Assembly (NCBI GenBank): GCA_035493895.1
Contig: DATJHM010000197.1
Coordinates: 1-41,980, forward strand
DNA: 41,980 nucleotides
Reading direction: 5' to 3'
Origin: DATJHM01 sp035493895
GTDB taxonomy: Bacteria; Chloroflexota; Ktedonobacteria; Ktedonobacterales; Ktedonobacteraceae
Position numbers and translations under genes: made by a program. This document shows, one piece after another, positions 8,614 to 17,027 of this stretch. The first letter of the stretch is position 1. Each line of letters opens with the position of its first letter. Below the pieces are notes generated by a model. The model searched no databases. It saw only the letters and a program-made list of their open reading frames with translations, and was not told the DNA's origin.

Positions 8614-9957
8614 TTGAGCGAACGCAGGTTCTTTCATGAAGAAATAGAAACTATGCCCAGGAACCAGCTCAAAGCCCTACAACTTGAGCGGTTACAAAAC
8701 ATTGTTGCGCGGGCCTATAGCCAGAATGAATTTTATCGCAATCTGTATGATCAGGCCGGTGTGAAGCCAGCAGATATTCAAACCTTGGACGATATACGCA
8801 AATTGCCGTTTCTCGAAAAGAAGACGGTACGCGGAGCCTATCCGTATGGGATGGCCCTGGTGCCCCCTGGCAAAAATGGCGGCGCACTCCAACTCCATGC
8901 CACCAGCGGCACCACCGGCAAAAGTGTTCCCGTCTTCGCGACAAAAAAAGATATCGAATATTGGGCTGATCTGAACGCACGCGAACTGTGGATGACTGGC
9001 ATTCGGCCCGGCGATGTGTTTATGAATAGCTACGGCTATGGTCTGCCCACGGGCGGCTTCGGCTTCCACTATGGCGCGATGGCGATGGACGTTATGTCGA
9101 TTCCGATGGGATCGGATGCTCGTCAGTACGAACGCATGGTTGATTTTATTCGCGATTTTGGGGTCGCTGGCATGTGTATGACTCCTTCTGTCGGCCTCTA
9201 CCTGGGCAGCAAAGCACTGGAGATGGGCGTTGACTTTAAAGAGACAAAGCTCAAGGTCGGCCTGTTCGGTGCTGAACCCTGGCCCTGGGAGACGCGTCAG
9301 AAACTGGAATCGCTCTTTCATATTACTGCCTATGATGAGTATGGCATGACTGAGTTTTTAGGACCCGGCATGACCTGCGAGTGCGAAGTTCGCGATGGGA
9401 TGCACGCCTGGGCTGATGCCTTCCTGGTGGAATGTATCGATCCTGAGAGCGGAGAGCCGGTAGAAGATGGTCAGGAGGGAGAACTGGTCTGGACATGGCT
9501 GGCGGCTGACGGTACGGCTATGATCCGCTATCGTAGCCGGGATCTCTCGCGGCTCTGGTGGGAAGAACGCTGTATCTGCGGGCGCACCCACCCGAAAATT
9601 GCCTCGATTAAGGGACGCACCGATGATGCCGTCTCGATTCGTGGCCTCATCGTCTTTCCCAGTCAGGTGGAGGCGGCGCTGCTCAAGTTTGCGGAGACGG
9701 GCGCGAACTTCCGCATCATCGTCGATCGAAAGGGTGACCTGGATACCTTCGATTTGAAGGTGGAGATCAAAGACGCAACCTTGCTGCACTATGCCGAACG
9801 CGTCCGAGTATTGCAGTCAGAGATGGCAAAAGCGGTGAAGTCGATTACGGGCAATACCCCTCACGTGCAACTTGTGCCTGCGGATAGCCTGCCGCGCGCA
9901 TCGGGCGGCGAGTCGAAAACTGCGAGCGCTCGTGTCGAAGATCGACGTAAGAAATAG
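8614..9957 (+). CDS. Phenylacetate-CoA ligase-like adenylate-forming enzyme (PaaK family)
   Basis: ATP-dependent acyl-adenylate or acyl-CoA ligase, 447 residues, the usual PaaK length. The nucleotide-binding loop is ATSGTTGKSVPV (about residues 96-107), a second core motif is YDEYGMTE near 243-250, and the C-terminal hinge region is IKGRTDDAVSIRGLIVFPSQVE. The TTG at 8614 is preferred over the ATG at 8653 because the family begins with an EIETMPRNQLKALQ-like helix that the later start would cut. The C-terminal tail is rich in Ser, Arg and Lys and seems an extension. It stands alone with no phenylacetate catabolic genes nearby, so the acid substrate is unknown. Confidence 0.9.
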   Translation: MSERRFFHEEIETMPRNQLKALQLERLQNIVARAYSQNEFYRNLYDQAGVKPADIQTLDDIRKLPFLEKKTVRGAYPYGMALVPPGKNGGALQLHATSGTTGKSVPVFATKKDIEYWADLNARELWMTGIRPGDVFMNSYGYGLPTGGFGFHYGAMAMDVMSIPMGSDARQYERMVDFIRDFGVAGMCMTPSVGLYLGSKALEMGVDFKETKLKVGLFGAEPWPWETRQKLESLFHITAYDEYGMTEFLGPGMTCECEVRDGMHAWADAFLVECIDPESGEPVEDGQEGELVWTWLAADGTAMIRYRSRDLSRLWWEERCICGRTHPKIASIKGRTDDAVSIRGLIVFPSQVEAALLKFAETGANFRIIVDRKGDLDTFDLKVEIKDATLLHYAERVRVLQSEMAKAVKSITGNTPHVQLVPADSLPRASGGESKTASARVEDRRKK

Positions 9958-10006
9958 TTCGCACGCCGGGCAGCGTTTCATCCCTGCTTGCTATACCACA
10001 AATTGG

Positions 10007-10039
10007 CAAAGAGATCGGCATAAACCTCCGATCTCTTTG
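10007..10039. terminator. Perfect 12-bp hairpin after the ligase gene
   Basis: CAAAGAGATCGG and CCGATCTCTTTG are exact inverted copies around a 9-base loop. It is about 50 bases beyond the ligase stop and is followed by a second hairpin. It probably terminates transcription from both sides, though no long T run follows. Confidence 0.6.
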
Positions 10040-10092
10040 TACAGATGACCCATCTCGTGGCTCTGGCCGGGCCGTGAGATGGGTCATCTGTA
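10040..10092. terminator. Second, 17-bp stem hairpin in the convergent spacer
   Basis: TACAGATGACCCATCTC is exactly repeated in inverse orientation at 10076-10092, with a 19-base GC-rich loop. It directly abuts the preceding hairpin, so the spacer between two convergent genes holds a tandem pair of strong stems. Confidence 0.6.
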
Positions 10093-10232
10093 TGTGGAGA
10101 GGTGCGATGTTATATATGCGCTGGATGATCTTATAGGTCTGGATGCCCTGTTCTTCGGCACAATGTCAATCTGTGCAGATGCGCGGTTGACCTGTGCCCG
10201 AGGATCAGCCAGACGCGGCCACGCACACGATC

Positions 10233-10805
10233 TCAGGGCTTGTTTTTTGCGAGATCCGGTGTCGCGACAAACCATTTGCCCGCAACTCCCTGCCCCGTTG
10301 TCTGGCCGGGAGCGCTATCTCCCCCATAGGTATAGAGGGGATGATCGTTGTATATTACCTGCTTCCCATTCGCGTTGGGATAGATTTCCAATTCCCCCTG
10401 CAATTTGCTTGCGGCGGCAGGATTCCCCCCGGTAAAAAGAAGGGGAGGCCAGGCCTGGGTACAGCCGTCAGTGCAGGCCGTCTTCGAGGCCGTGTCCAAG
10501 GTAAAGTAGTAGAGCGTCATTCCTTTTATATCGGTCAGGATCGTCATCGCTTTTCCATCGATGGTCGCCGATGCTGTCTTGACCACGACATTTGCCGCGT
10601 CCGTTGTCGTCGCTGCCGTTGGCGTGCTCGCGGTGCTGCCTGATCCATAATCATTCGTGCTATTCGTTGGCGCGGTTGTCGCCGCAGGTTGTGCTGTGGT
10701 GGGAGCGGTCGGCGTCGGTGATGCCGCAGCGCCGCAACTGCTCAAGAGCGCGAGAATGAGCAATCCCGCCAATGCCAAAAAGCCACGTTTGATTCCTATT
10801 GCCAT
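10233..10805 (-). CDS. Secreted lipoprotein, COG4315 / Lipoprotein_15 type
   Basis: Exported protein of 190 residues. The N-terminal signal peptide ends in the lipobox LLSSC, so the mature protein should be lipid-anchored. A low-complexity Thr/Ala/Pro linker of about 60 residues follows. The C-terminal domain holds the two repeats of the secreted-repeat family: GMTLYYFTLD with Cys pairs (ACTDGCTQAWPP), and HPLYTYGGDSAPGQTTGQGV then GKWFVATPDL. The family is of unknown molecular function. It is convergent with the ligase gene, and its 5' side faces the sigma-factor locus across a 270-base spacer. Confidence 0.9.
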   Translation of the reverse strand: MAIGIKRGFLALAGLLILALLSSCGAAASPTPTAPTTAQPAATTAPTNSTNDYGSGSTASTPTAATTTDAANVVVKTASATIDGKAMTILTDIKGMTLYYFTLDTASKTACTDGCTQAWPPLLFTGGNPAAASKLQGELEIYPNANGKQVIYNDHPLYTYGGDSAPGQTTGQGVAGKWFVATPDLAKNKP

Positions 10806-10928
10806 AAGGGGCCTCCTGTAATATCAGGTGAGTGGTTATCTGACCTGCCAGAAAATGTCAGGATAAAAATGTCTGCTTGCAACGTGCACTATTCGTCATG
10901 AAGTACTTCACCAATACATACGTGAGCA

Positions 10929-10959
10929 GGTTACAAATGAGCATCTCGCCGATGTAACC
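10929..10959. promoter_or_regulatory. Inverted repeat GGTTACA / TGTAACC upstream of the sigma gene
   Basis: Two 7-base arms (10929-10935 and 10953-10959) are exact inverse copies 17 bases apart, about 120 bases before the ECF sigma start. It could be a dyad operator, or TGTAAC could be part of an ECF-type -35 element. No matching -10 is clear, so the role is open. Confidence 0.35.
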
Positions 10960-11079
10960 CTTTGACGTATTATCTGATGAAGGGAATGGATAGCGGGATG
11001 GGATATATCAATACCAGGAATCAGAATGAGCGAGCAACACACAGACATGCCAAACGAGCGTTAATCTGGAGAAGCAATC

Positions 11080-11697
11080 GTGAGTATAGAGCGCGGGCCA
11101 GCAAAAGGAGCAATGCGCGGGACGCCTGCACAACGCCTGGATGCGGAAACATCAGCGAAGGATCGACAAATGCAGGCCTGGCAGCAGTTGTATCAAGAAC
11201 ACCTTGAACCAATCTATCGCTATATTTATAGTAAAGTTGGTAATCGTGAGGAGGCAGAAGATCTGACCGAACAAACGTTTATAAAAGCTGTGCGTACCAT
11301 TGATTATGCACGGAGCCCACTCAGTATTCAGAAATGGCTCTTTCAAATCGCACGTACGACGATCGCCGATTACTGGCGAGCATACTATCGTCTCTCAACC
11401 GATTCATTGGAAACGTTGCTCGCCGGTGGCTGGGAAGGACCAATTGCCAGCCTGAGTAGCGTGCGCGAGAGCCTTCATCCAACAGAGCGCGTTCGGCAGA
11501 TCTTAGTCGCTTTACCGAAACACTATCGGGAAGTACTGAATTGCCGCTTTCTGCTCAGCCTCTCGATTAAAGAGACGGCTGCCTCCCTGGGACTGACGGA
11601 AGCAAATGTCAAAGTCCTGCAATTTCGAGCCCTGAATTATGCTGCCCTGCTGGAGAAAAAAGCCATGGGTAGCAATGACCAGCAACGCGGAGAATAG
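11080..11697 (+). CDS. RNA polymerase sigma factor, ECF (sigma-70) family
   Basis: Alternative sigma factor of 205 residues. Region 2 runs over about residues 30-95 (WQQLYQEHLEPIYRYIYSKV, EEAEDLTEQTFIKAV and KWLFQIARTTIADYWR). Region 4 is near 140-190 (LPKHYREVLNCRFLLSLSIK, then ETAASLGLTEANVKVLQFRA). The GTG at 11080 is preceded by GGAGAAG at normal spacing. Its stop is 4 bases from the start of the next gene, a membrane-anchored Rieske protein with an anti-sigma-like N-terminus. I infer that the neighbour controls this sigma factor. The signal is unknown. Confidence 0.92.
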   Translation: MSIERGPAKGAMRGTPAQRLDAETSAKDRQMQAWQQLYQEHLEPIYRYIYSKVGNREEAEDLTEQTFIKAVRTIDYARSPLSIQKWLFQIARTTIADYWRAYYRLSTDSLETLLAGGWEGPIASLSSVRESLHPTERVRQILVALPKHYREVLNCRFLLSLSIKETAASLGLTEANVKVLQFRALNYAALLEKKAMGSNDQQRGE

Positions 11698-11701
11698 GAT
11701 T

Positions 11702-12562
11702 ATGTCACACCATGATCAGGAACGCTTCGAGAATTATCTCGAAATAGAACGTTATATCGAAGATTTGCAAGCAGGTCGAAAGGGTGTATTGCCTGAAGAA
11801 CTTACCTCTGAGCAGGCAGGCATCTACCGAATGGTGGCCCAACTACGTTCTGCCATTCCTGAGGACGCGGCACCTCGTCCCGATTTTGTGGAAAAACTCC
11901 GTGCAAGATTACAGATGACGCTTCAGGAGCCCGAAGCGGTACAGGCCGAGCCAGTCGTTTCACCGCAGCGCGAAGTCCCACCGGAAGCAGTCCCGCCCCA
12001 GGAAACGTTCCCGCGCAGACGCAGAGGCGCGCGGACCGTTTCTCGCCGCAATCTTCTCACCGGAGGAGCCGTTGCCGCCGCATCTCTGGCTCTGGGAACC
12101 GCCGCAGGTGCCGCCCTGGAGCGCAGCGGAACCACCGAACCGCAGCCTCCGACACCACCGCAAACCCCCGTCGCCGCGAGCTGGAAAGATCCGCTCGTGG
12201 GCACCAATATGCCCACACGCTGGCAGCGTGTCGTCGCGCTGGAACAGCTCGGGAACGGCGTTCATGCTTTTAGCACAGAATCTATTGTCGGGTATGTGCT
12301 GCGCAGTGACGAACAGAGCGCACAAGACAATGATGAGGATGTGATCGCGCTCTCCGCCGCCTGTACCCATATGGGCTGTATCGTACAATGGCAGGCCCAG
12401 GAGCGCAATTTTCGCTGCCCATGCCACGGCGGACTCTTTGACGAATATGGGGCCCCTGCCAGAAATTCCCCCCTTCTTTACCTGCGCTCGCTGCCGAGAT
12501 TGAAGACCAGAATAGATAGCGATGGCTATGTCTACGTGGAAGTGCCCGTCGTCGCGCAATAG
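11702..12562 (+). CDS. Rieske [2Fe-2S] protein with anti-sigma-like N-terminus and Tat anchor
   Basis: Protein of 286 residues in three parts. Residues 1-80 form a polar helical domain (HHDQERFENYLEIERYIEDL) like the cytoplasmic part of anti-sigma factors, without a HxxxCxxC zinc motif. Near residues 105-135 comes a basic twin-arginine stretch (SRRNLLTGG) and an Ala/Leu-rich membrane segment. The C-terminal domain outside the membrane carries a full Rieske motif: Cys221-x-His223 with Cys226, and Cys239-x-Cys241-His242, which bind the cluster and form the disulfide. The start at 11702 is 4 bases after the sigma gene. It may be a redox-sensing anti-sigma factor, but it could also be a plain respiratory Rieske protein. 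Confidence 0.88.
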   Translation: MSHHDQERFENYLEIERYIEDLQAGRKGVLPEELTSEQAGIYRMVAQLRSAIPEDAAPRPDFVEKLRARLQMTLQEPEAVQAEPVVSPQREVPPEAVPPQETFPRRRRGARTVSRRNLLTGGAVAAASLALGTAAGAALERSGTTEPQPPTPPQTPVAASWKDPLVGTNMPTRWQRVVALEQLGNGVHAFSTESIVGYVLRSDEQSAQDNDEDVIALSAACTHMGCIVQWQAQERNFRCPCHGGLFDEYGAPARNSPLLYLRSLPRLKTRIDSDGYVYVEVPVVAQ

Positions 12563-12581
12563 ATAGCCGCAGGCGCGGCGC

Positions 12582-12633
12582 AATTTTCTGGCAGTTCCTC
12601 AGATCCCTGCGCCCTGGCAGAAATTTCTTTTTT
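12582..12633 (+). terminator. Terminator after the sigma/Rieske operon
   Basis: AATTTTCTGGCAG (12582-12594) pairs with CTGGCAGAAATTT (12614-12626) at 11 of 13 positions, and CTTTTTT follows. The position 20 bases after the Rieske stop fits an intrinsic terminator. Confidence 0.65.
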
Positions 12634-12791
12634 GTGCCTATGATAAAGTGGTGAACTCGGGCAGGATCGCATATGCCGCTCTGCCTGCATAGGATGGGTA
12701 GCGCTTATGCGTTGCTCATAGGTACAAAAGAAACACTACTCGTTGCGTCTGGTGCATAGGTGTCATGTGCAACGAGGTTAGAGGAGAATTT

Positions 12792-13700
12792 ATGCGTCTG
12801 GGATTACAGGTTCCAAATTTTACGTTCCCAAATGGACAGAGCCAGCTTGGCGATACCTTTGGCCTGATCGCGGAACGTGCTGAGCGAGCTGGTTTCTATA
12901 GCCTCTGGGTGATGGATCACTTCTTTCAGATCCAGATGGTAGGACCGGCAGAGCAGGAAATGCTGGAGGGCTGGAGCGCCCTGGCTTTTGCGGCCGGGCG
13001 CACCAACCGTATCAAGCTGGGGACAATGGTGACCGGCATCACCTATCGCTATCCAGGTATTTTAATCAAGACTGCGACAACGCTCGATGTTCTTTCGCAG
13101 GGACGAGCGTATCTGGGTATCGGGGCGGCCTGGAATGAGCAAGAGCATCAGGGCTTGGGCGTGCCTTTCCCTCCCCTGGCCGAGCGTTTTGAGCGCCTGG
13201 AGGAGACATTGCAACTTGCTCATCAGATGTGGGCTGGTGATGAGAAGCCTTTTGAGGGCAAGCATTACACGCTTGCACGCCCCCTGAACTCTCCACTTTC
13301 GATCCAGAAACCACATCCGCCAATTCTGATCGGCGGAACCGGAGAGCGCAAGACGTTGCGCATGGTTGCTCAGTACGGCGATGCGTGTAACATTTTTGCG
13401 CAGATCGGCGATGCGGAATTACAGCGCAAATTGCAGGTGTTGCGTGAACATTGCGAGACGCTGGGACGTCCCTATAGCGATATAGAGAAGACCTCTCTGG
13501 ATAGTTTCGCGCTCACACGCGATGGTCGCGATGGTAGCCTCACCCCGGCCGCGCTTATTGACCGGCTTGGGAGCCTTGCCTCACTGGGCATTGATCAGGC
13601 CATCTTTAGCCTGCGCAATGTACACGAGGCCGAGCCGTTTGAGCTGCTGGCAACCGAGGTCATTCCGGTCGCGGAAAAGATCCAGGTTGCTGGCCGTTAG
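12792..13700 (+). CDS. LLM-class (luciferase-like) F420-dependent oxidoreductase
   Basis: Soluble TIM-barrel oxidoreductase of 302 residues. The N-terminus MRLGLQVPNFTFPNG and YSLWVMDHFFQ, then GRTNRIKLGTMVTG, YPGILIKTATTLDVLSQGRA and YLGIGAAWNEQEHQGLGVPF, followed by PPILIGGTGERKTLRMVAQY, are typical of the F420-dependent LLM group. The ATG at 12792 has GAGGAG eight bases ahead; an upstream in-frame ATG (12765) would add nine residues without a ribosome site. It would transfer hydride using F420 or FMN. The substrate is unknown and the gene stands alone. Confidence 0.92.
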   Translation: MRLGLQVPNFTFPNGQSQLGDTFGLIAERAERAGFYSLWVMDHFFQIQMVGPAEQEMLEGWSALAFAAGRTNRIKLGTMVTGITYRYPGILIKTATTLDVLSQGRAYLGIGAAWNEQEHQGLGVPFPPLAERFERLEETLQLAHQMWAGDEKPFEGKHYTLARPLNSPLSIQKPHPPILIGGTGERKTLRMVAQYGDACNIFAQIGDAELQRKLQVLREHCETLGRPYSDIEKTSLDSFALTRDGRDGSLTPAALIDRLGSLASLGIDQAIFSLRNVHEAEPFELLATEVIPVAEKIQVAGR

Positions 13701-13775
13701 TAAGCTCCTGGGAGAACGGCCTTTCTTTGAGACGCAACGCTGCTTCTCAGGTGCTCTCCTGAGCGCACAATTTTT

Positions 13776-13815
13776 TGCCATAAATGCCGATGATCGATCA
13801 TCGGCATTTATGGCA
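13776..13815. repeat. 40-bp perfect palindrome
   Basis: TGCCATAAATGCCGATGATC is followed immediately by its exact inverse copy, with no unpaired loop. It lies about 75 bases after the LLM oxidoreductase gene and is preceded, not followed, by a T run. It could act as a loop-less terminator when extruded, or as a dimeric protein-binding site. Confidence 0.85.
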
Positions 13816-14046
13816 TTCTGGTCCTTTTGCCGTGGTAGTGGCCTATATTCAGCAATTCAGACTGCTTTTCTCGCAACCCGACTATCTCAAAACCGACAGA
13901 AAGTATAAAGAAGATCTCGGCCACCTGTTCTTTTATGGTCTGATCGGAAAATAAGATTTCTTTGCCTATTTATACTAAAAAAGAAGTTTTAGATGAGGAT
14001 TTTTGTGTAACATTTAGAAAGGCAACATACGTTGAATTGGTGAAGA
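13816..14046. other. Spacer before the propeller genes
   Basis: A 230-base AT-richer stretch ahead of the first propeller gene. TATACT at 13971-13976 could be a -10 box but I see no good -35 partner. No gene is seen. Confidence 0.4.
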
Positions 14047-15252
14047 ATGTCTAGACAACATGTTTATCGGTGCATTCTGCTGCTGTTCTGTCTTGGCTTG
14101 CTGAGTGTGCCTGCTCTGAGCACACATGCGTTCGCGCATGCTCGCGTCTCCCCCCATTCGCGCAAAATTCCCCAGCAGGAGATTCCAGATCCTGTGGTGA
14201 ATGCCTCGATCCAGGCACCGGGCAATATCTGGTACACGGGCATTGGGAATACCGCAAACAATTATGTGCTCATTCAATACTGGAATGGGACGACCTTTCA
14301 GGCGCCCGCCGGTATTCCTGCGAACTCCTATATTCCTTCCGATGGCGGTCAGGCTGTTCTCTCACTCTCGCCTACGGATAGCTGGGTGATTGCCAACGGA
14401 CATACCGATGAGGCCCCCTTACAAATTTTCCATTTCGATGGCACGACGCGCGAGTCATTTCCTTCTCCACCCGTGAAGGGGGCAGCAGTGAACGCAATGG
14501 CTGCCGTCAATGCTCATGATATCTGGGCGGTTGGCAGCGCTGGCCCATTGTTGCATAGTTTTACGATGCACTGGGATGGGACGAGCTGGCAAGCGGTTGA
14601 CACTCCAACCTCATTACCGGTGGAAGATACCGATCTCTTACGTGGTGTCAGCGCGAAATCAGCCAATGATGTCTGGGCATTTGGTACGCAGCGAGACCCG
14701 AATGGGGGGGATTCCCCCTTTGTCTTGCATTGGAATGGGAAACAGTGGTGTATTAAAAGTCCCCCTGACACCGATGATCCTCATAGTGTCCCTGATGCAC
14801 AGGATTTGCCTGCGGCCTATTATCGAGCCGGGGTTGCTGTCTCATCTGAAAACATTTGGGCGGTAGGGACAGGAGGCGTCATTGATCATTGGAATGGGAA
14901 ACGCTGGCGCACTATCGTTTCACCAATACCGTCTACCACTTTCATCCTCAACGCGATCAGCGCTTACTCATCCCATGATATCTGGGCGGTTGGACAGAAA
15001 ACCGTGTGTAGCGTCTTTGGTGTCTGTAATCCTGCCACGTTTACCGAACATTGGGACGGGTGTATGTGGCATATCGTGCCCAGCCCCTCCCTCTCCTTTC
15101 CTGATGGATCGAGTAGCGGCGCGCTCATTGCCGTGAAGATGTTCTCTCCGCACAATGTCTGGGCGCTTGGGTCAACGACTGGCAATGTCTTTCTCTCACA
15201 TTGGGATGGGCTGAGCTGGCAGATTACCGCTCAACATAATGTTTTGGTCTGA
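14047..15252 (+). CDS. Secreted beta-propeller-like repeat protein, first paralogue
   Basis: Exported protein of 401 residues. The signal peptide runs MSRQHVYRCILLLFCLGLLS to about residue 32 (THAFAHA). The rest is built of blade-like repeats of about 45-55 residues, each with a (D/N)(I/V)WA(V/L)G strand (DIWAVGSAGP, DVWAFGTQ, NIWAVGTGG, DIWAVGQ, NVWALGS) followed by HW(D/N)G.W motifs. This is the look of a six- or seven-bladed propeller, a frequent secreted family in these bacteria, with no assigned function. A close paralogue follows after 77 bases, so the pair arose by tandem duplication. Confidence 0.85.
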   Translation: MSRQHVYRCILLLFCLGLLSVPALSTHAFAHARVSPHSRKIPQQEIPDPVVNASIQAPGNIWYTGIGNTANNYVLIQYWNGTTFQAPAGIPANSYIPSDGGQAVLSLSPTDSWVIANGHTDEAPLQIFHFDGTTRESFPSPPVKGAAVNAMAAVNAHDIWAVGSAGPLLHSFTMHWDGTSWQAVDTPTSLPVEDTDLLRGVSAKSANDVWAFGTQRDPNGGDSPFVLHWNGKQWCIKSPPDTDDPHSVPDAQDLPAAYYRAGVAVSSENIWAVGTGGVIDHWNGKRWRTIVSPIPSTTFILNAISAYSSHDIWAVGQKTVCSVFGVCNPATFTEHWDGCMWHIVPSPSLSFPDGSSSGALIAVKMFSPHNVWALGSTTGNVFLSHWDGLSWQITAQHNVLV

Positions 15253-15263
15253 TGGTGCAATGC

Positions 15264-15291
15264 GAGCCCGGCACCGGTTTAGGCCGGGCTC
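15264..15291. terminator. Hairpin between the propeller paralogues
   Basis: GAGCCCGGC and GCCGGGCTC form a perfect 9-bp stem around a 10-base loop, just after the stop of the first propeller gene. No T run follows, so termination would be weak or factor-aided. Confidence 0.5.
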
Positions 15292-15329
15292 CACTGGAAA
15301 TAGTATGCAGAGAAGGGCAACGTGAAAAG

Positions 15330-16607
15330 ATGTTCAGGCACTCTATTTCTCAACAGATATTCGTACTGCTTTGTCTTGTTTTCCTATGCATGCCTGCGCT
15401 TCGCGAGCATACGTTAGCGCAGGCTCGCACATACCCTCATGCGCGCAAGATTCCCCACCAGGAGACACCCAATCCTATTATGAGCGCCTCGATCCAGGCA
15501 CCGAACAATATCTGGTACACGGGCATTGGGAGCACGGCAAACAATTATGTGCTCATTCAATACTGGAATGGGACGACATTTCGGACTCCCGCCGGTATTC
15601 CTGCGAACTCCTATGCTCCTTCCGATGCCGGTCAGGCGGTGCTCTCACTCTCGCCCACAGATAACTGGGTAATTGCCAATGGACATACAGACGAGAACCC
15701 CTTACAGATTTTCCATTTTAACGGTATCACGCGCCAGATTTTTCCCTCTCCACCCGTGAAGGGGGCAATTGTGAACGCGATGGCGGCTGTCAATGCTCAT
15801 GATATCTGGGCGGTTGGCAGCGCTGGTCCACAGCTACATAATTTTACGATGCATTGGGATGGGACGAGCTGGCAAGCGATTGATGCTCCTGCTCCATTGC
15901 CGCCGGAAGATACGAATATCTTACGTGGGGTTACTGCGAGATCTGCCAATGATGTCTGGGCCGTGGGTACGCAGCAAGACCCGGATGGAGGGGATTCTCC
16001 TTTTGCATTACATTGGGATGGGACGCGTTGGAGCATTAAAAGCCCACCAGACACTGATGATCCTCATGGCACACGTGGCTTCGGGAGAAATGACGCCGCG
16101 CTGATCGGGCCTATGGCTGCTTATACGGTGTCTGGGAAAGAAAGTCCGGATGCACGAGATTTAGTCGCCGCCTATTATCGGGCGGTTGCCGCTGTATCTA
16201 CCACTGATGTGTGGGTTGTAGGAAGTGGTGGCATCATCGATCATTGGGATGGGAGCCGTTGGCGCACCTTTGTTGCGCCAATACGATCTGATCAGCTCTC
16301 GCTCAGCGCGATCAGCGCGTATTCATCCCATGATATCTGGGCAGTTGGACGGAAAACCGTGTGTAGTATTCTGGGCGAATGTAATCCTGTCACGTTTACC
16401 GAGCATTGGAATGGGCGTACATGGCGGATTGTGCCCAGCCCCTCTCTCTCCTTTCCTAATGGTTCGAGCATTGGCGCACTCGTTGCCGTGAAGATGTTTG
16501 CCCCGCACAACGTCTGGGCGCTTGGTACTACGACTGGCTACGTTTTTCTGGAACATTGGGATGGGCAGAGCTGGCGGGTCACCGCTCAGCATAATCTTTT
16601 TGCCTGA
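15330..16607 (+). CDS. Secreted beta-propeller-like repeat protein, second paralogue
   Basis: Exported protein of 425 residues, collinear with and highly similar to the preceding one: the same signal peptide plan, PHARKIPHQETPNPIMSASI and the same DIWAVG blades. The start at 15330 gives a signal peptide matching the paralogue; 26 upstream in-frame codons lack signal character. It differs by an insertion of about 23 residues (GFGRNDAALIGPMAAYTVSG) before the PDARDL turn. Strong sequence identity at the DNA level points to a fairly recent duplication. Function is unknown; cell-surface binding is a guess. Confidence 0.85.
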   Translation: MFRHSISQQIFVLLCLVFLCMPALREHTLAQARTYPHARKIPHQETPNPIMSASIQAPNNIWYTGIGSTANNYVLIQYWNGTTFRTPAGIPANSYAPSDAGQAVLSLSPTDNWVIANGHTDENPLQIFHFNGITRQIFPSPPVKGAIVNAMAAVNAHDIWAVGSAGPQLHNFTMHWDGTSWQAIDAPAPLPPEDTNILRGVTARSANDVWAVGTQQDPDGGDSPFALHWDGTRWSIKSPPDTDDPHGTRGFGRNDAALIGPMAAYTVSGKESPDARDLVAAYYRAVAAVSTTDVWVVGSGGIIDHWDGSRWRTFVAPIRSDQLSLSAISAYSSHDIWAVGRKTVCSILGECNPVTFTEHWNGRTWRIVPSPSLSFPNGSSIGALVAVKMFAPHNVWALGTTTGYVFLEHWDGQSWRVTAQHNLFA

Positions 16608-16611
16608 GAGG

Positions 16612-16650
16612 GTTCACGAGCCTGGATTGAATGTTACCAGGCTCGTGAAC
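16612..16650 (+). terminator. Terminator hairpin after the propeller pair
   Basis: GTTCACGAGCCTGG and CCAGGCTCGTGAAC are exact inverse copies (14-bp stem, 11-base loop), starting 5 bases after the stop codon. Confidence 0.7.
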
Positions 16651-16923
16651 TATGCGCGAAGAGAAACATATGGCAAAAAGAGACTGCATGTGTGTCTGGA
16701 TAGAGGTTAACCAATACATCGTTTGTTGTAAGATTTTAGTGTATACTCTAAAAAAACAGCGATGTTTTCCGTTTTATCTATGCCGGAAATTTCTATATCT
16801 AAATCTGTGTTTATTTGAGGAGAAACAAGAGTAGCAGGTAGTAGACTGTCTCGTTCTAAAGCACACAATGATGATCGTATAGGGAATCTCTAGAAAGAGG
16901 GCATCACGCAGAAAAACTGCTAC
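16651..16923. other. AT-rich spacer ahead of the MiaB-type gene
   Basis: A noticeably AT-rich stretch. A 60-codon frame within it has no family resemblance and a poor composition, so I do not call it. TATACT at 16742-16747 may be part of a promoter. Confidence 0.4.
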
Positions 16924-16952
16924 TTGTACTTGGTTTCCGACTGCTGTATAAT
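16924..16952 (+). promoter_or_regulatory. Candidate promoter of the MiaB-type gene
   Basis: TTGTAC (16924-16929) and a perfect TATAAT (16947-16952) are 17 bp apart, leaving a leader of about 70 bases before the ATG. Confidence 0.5.
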
Positions 16953-17027
16953 ACCGACCTTAGAAGATAAGCGTAAAGACTACGTATATATTGCACACTC
17001 TATCATGCTTTAAAGTGAGGCACGGTG

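Noticed and set aside
11959..12583. Long minus-strand frame opposite the Rieske gene
   Set aside because: Antisense of a GC-rich coding region; the plus strand has the complete Rieske motif.
16652..16834. 60-codon frame in the AT-rich spacer
   Set aside because: No ribosome site or family likeness; Cys- and aromatic-rich composition of noncoding AT-rich DNA.
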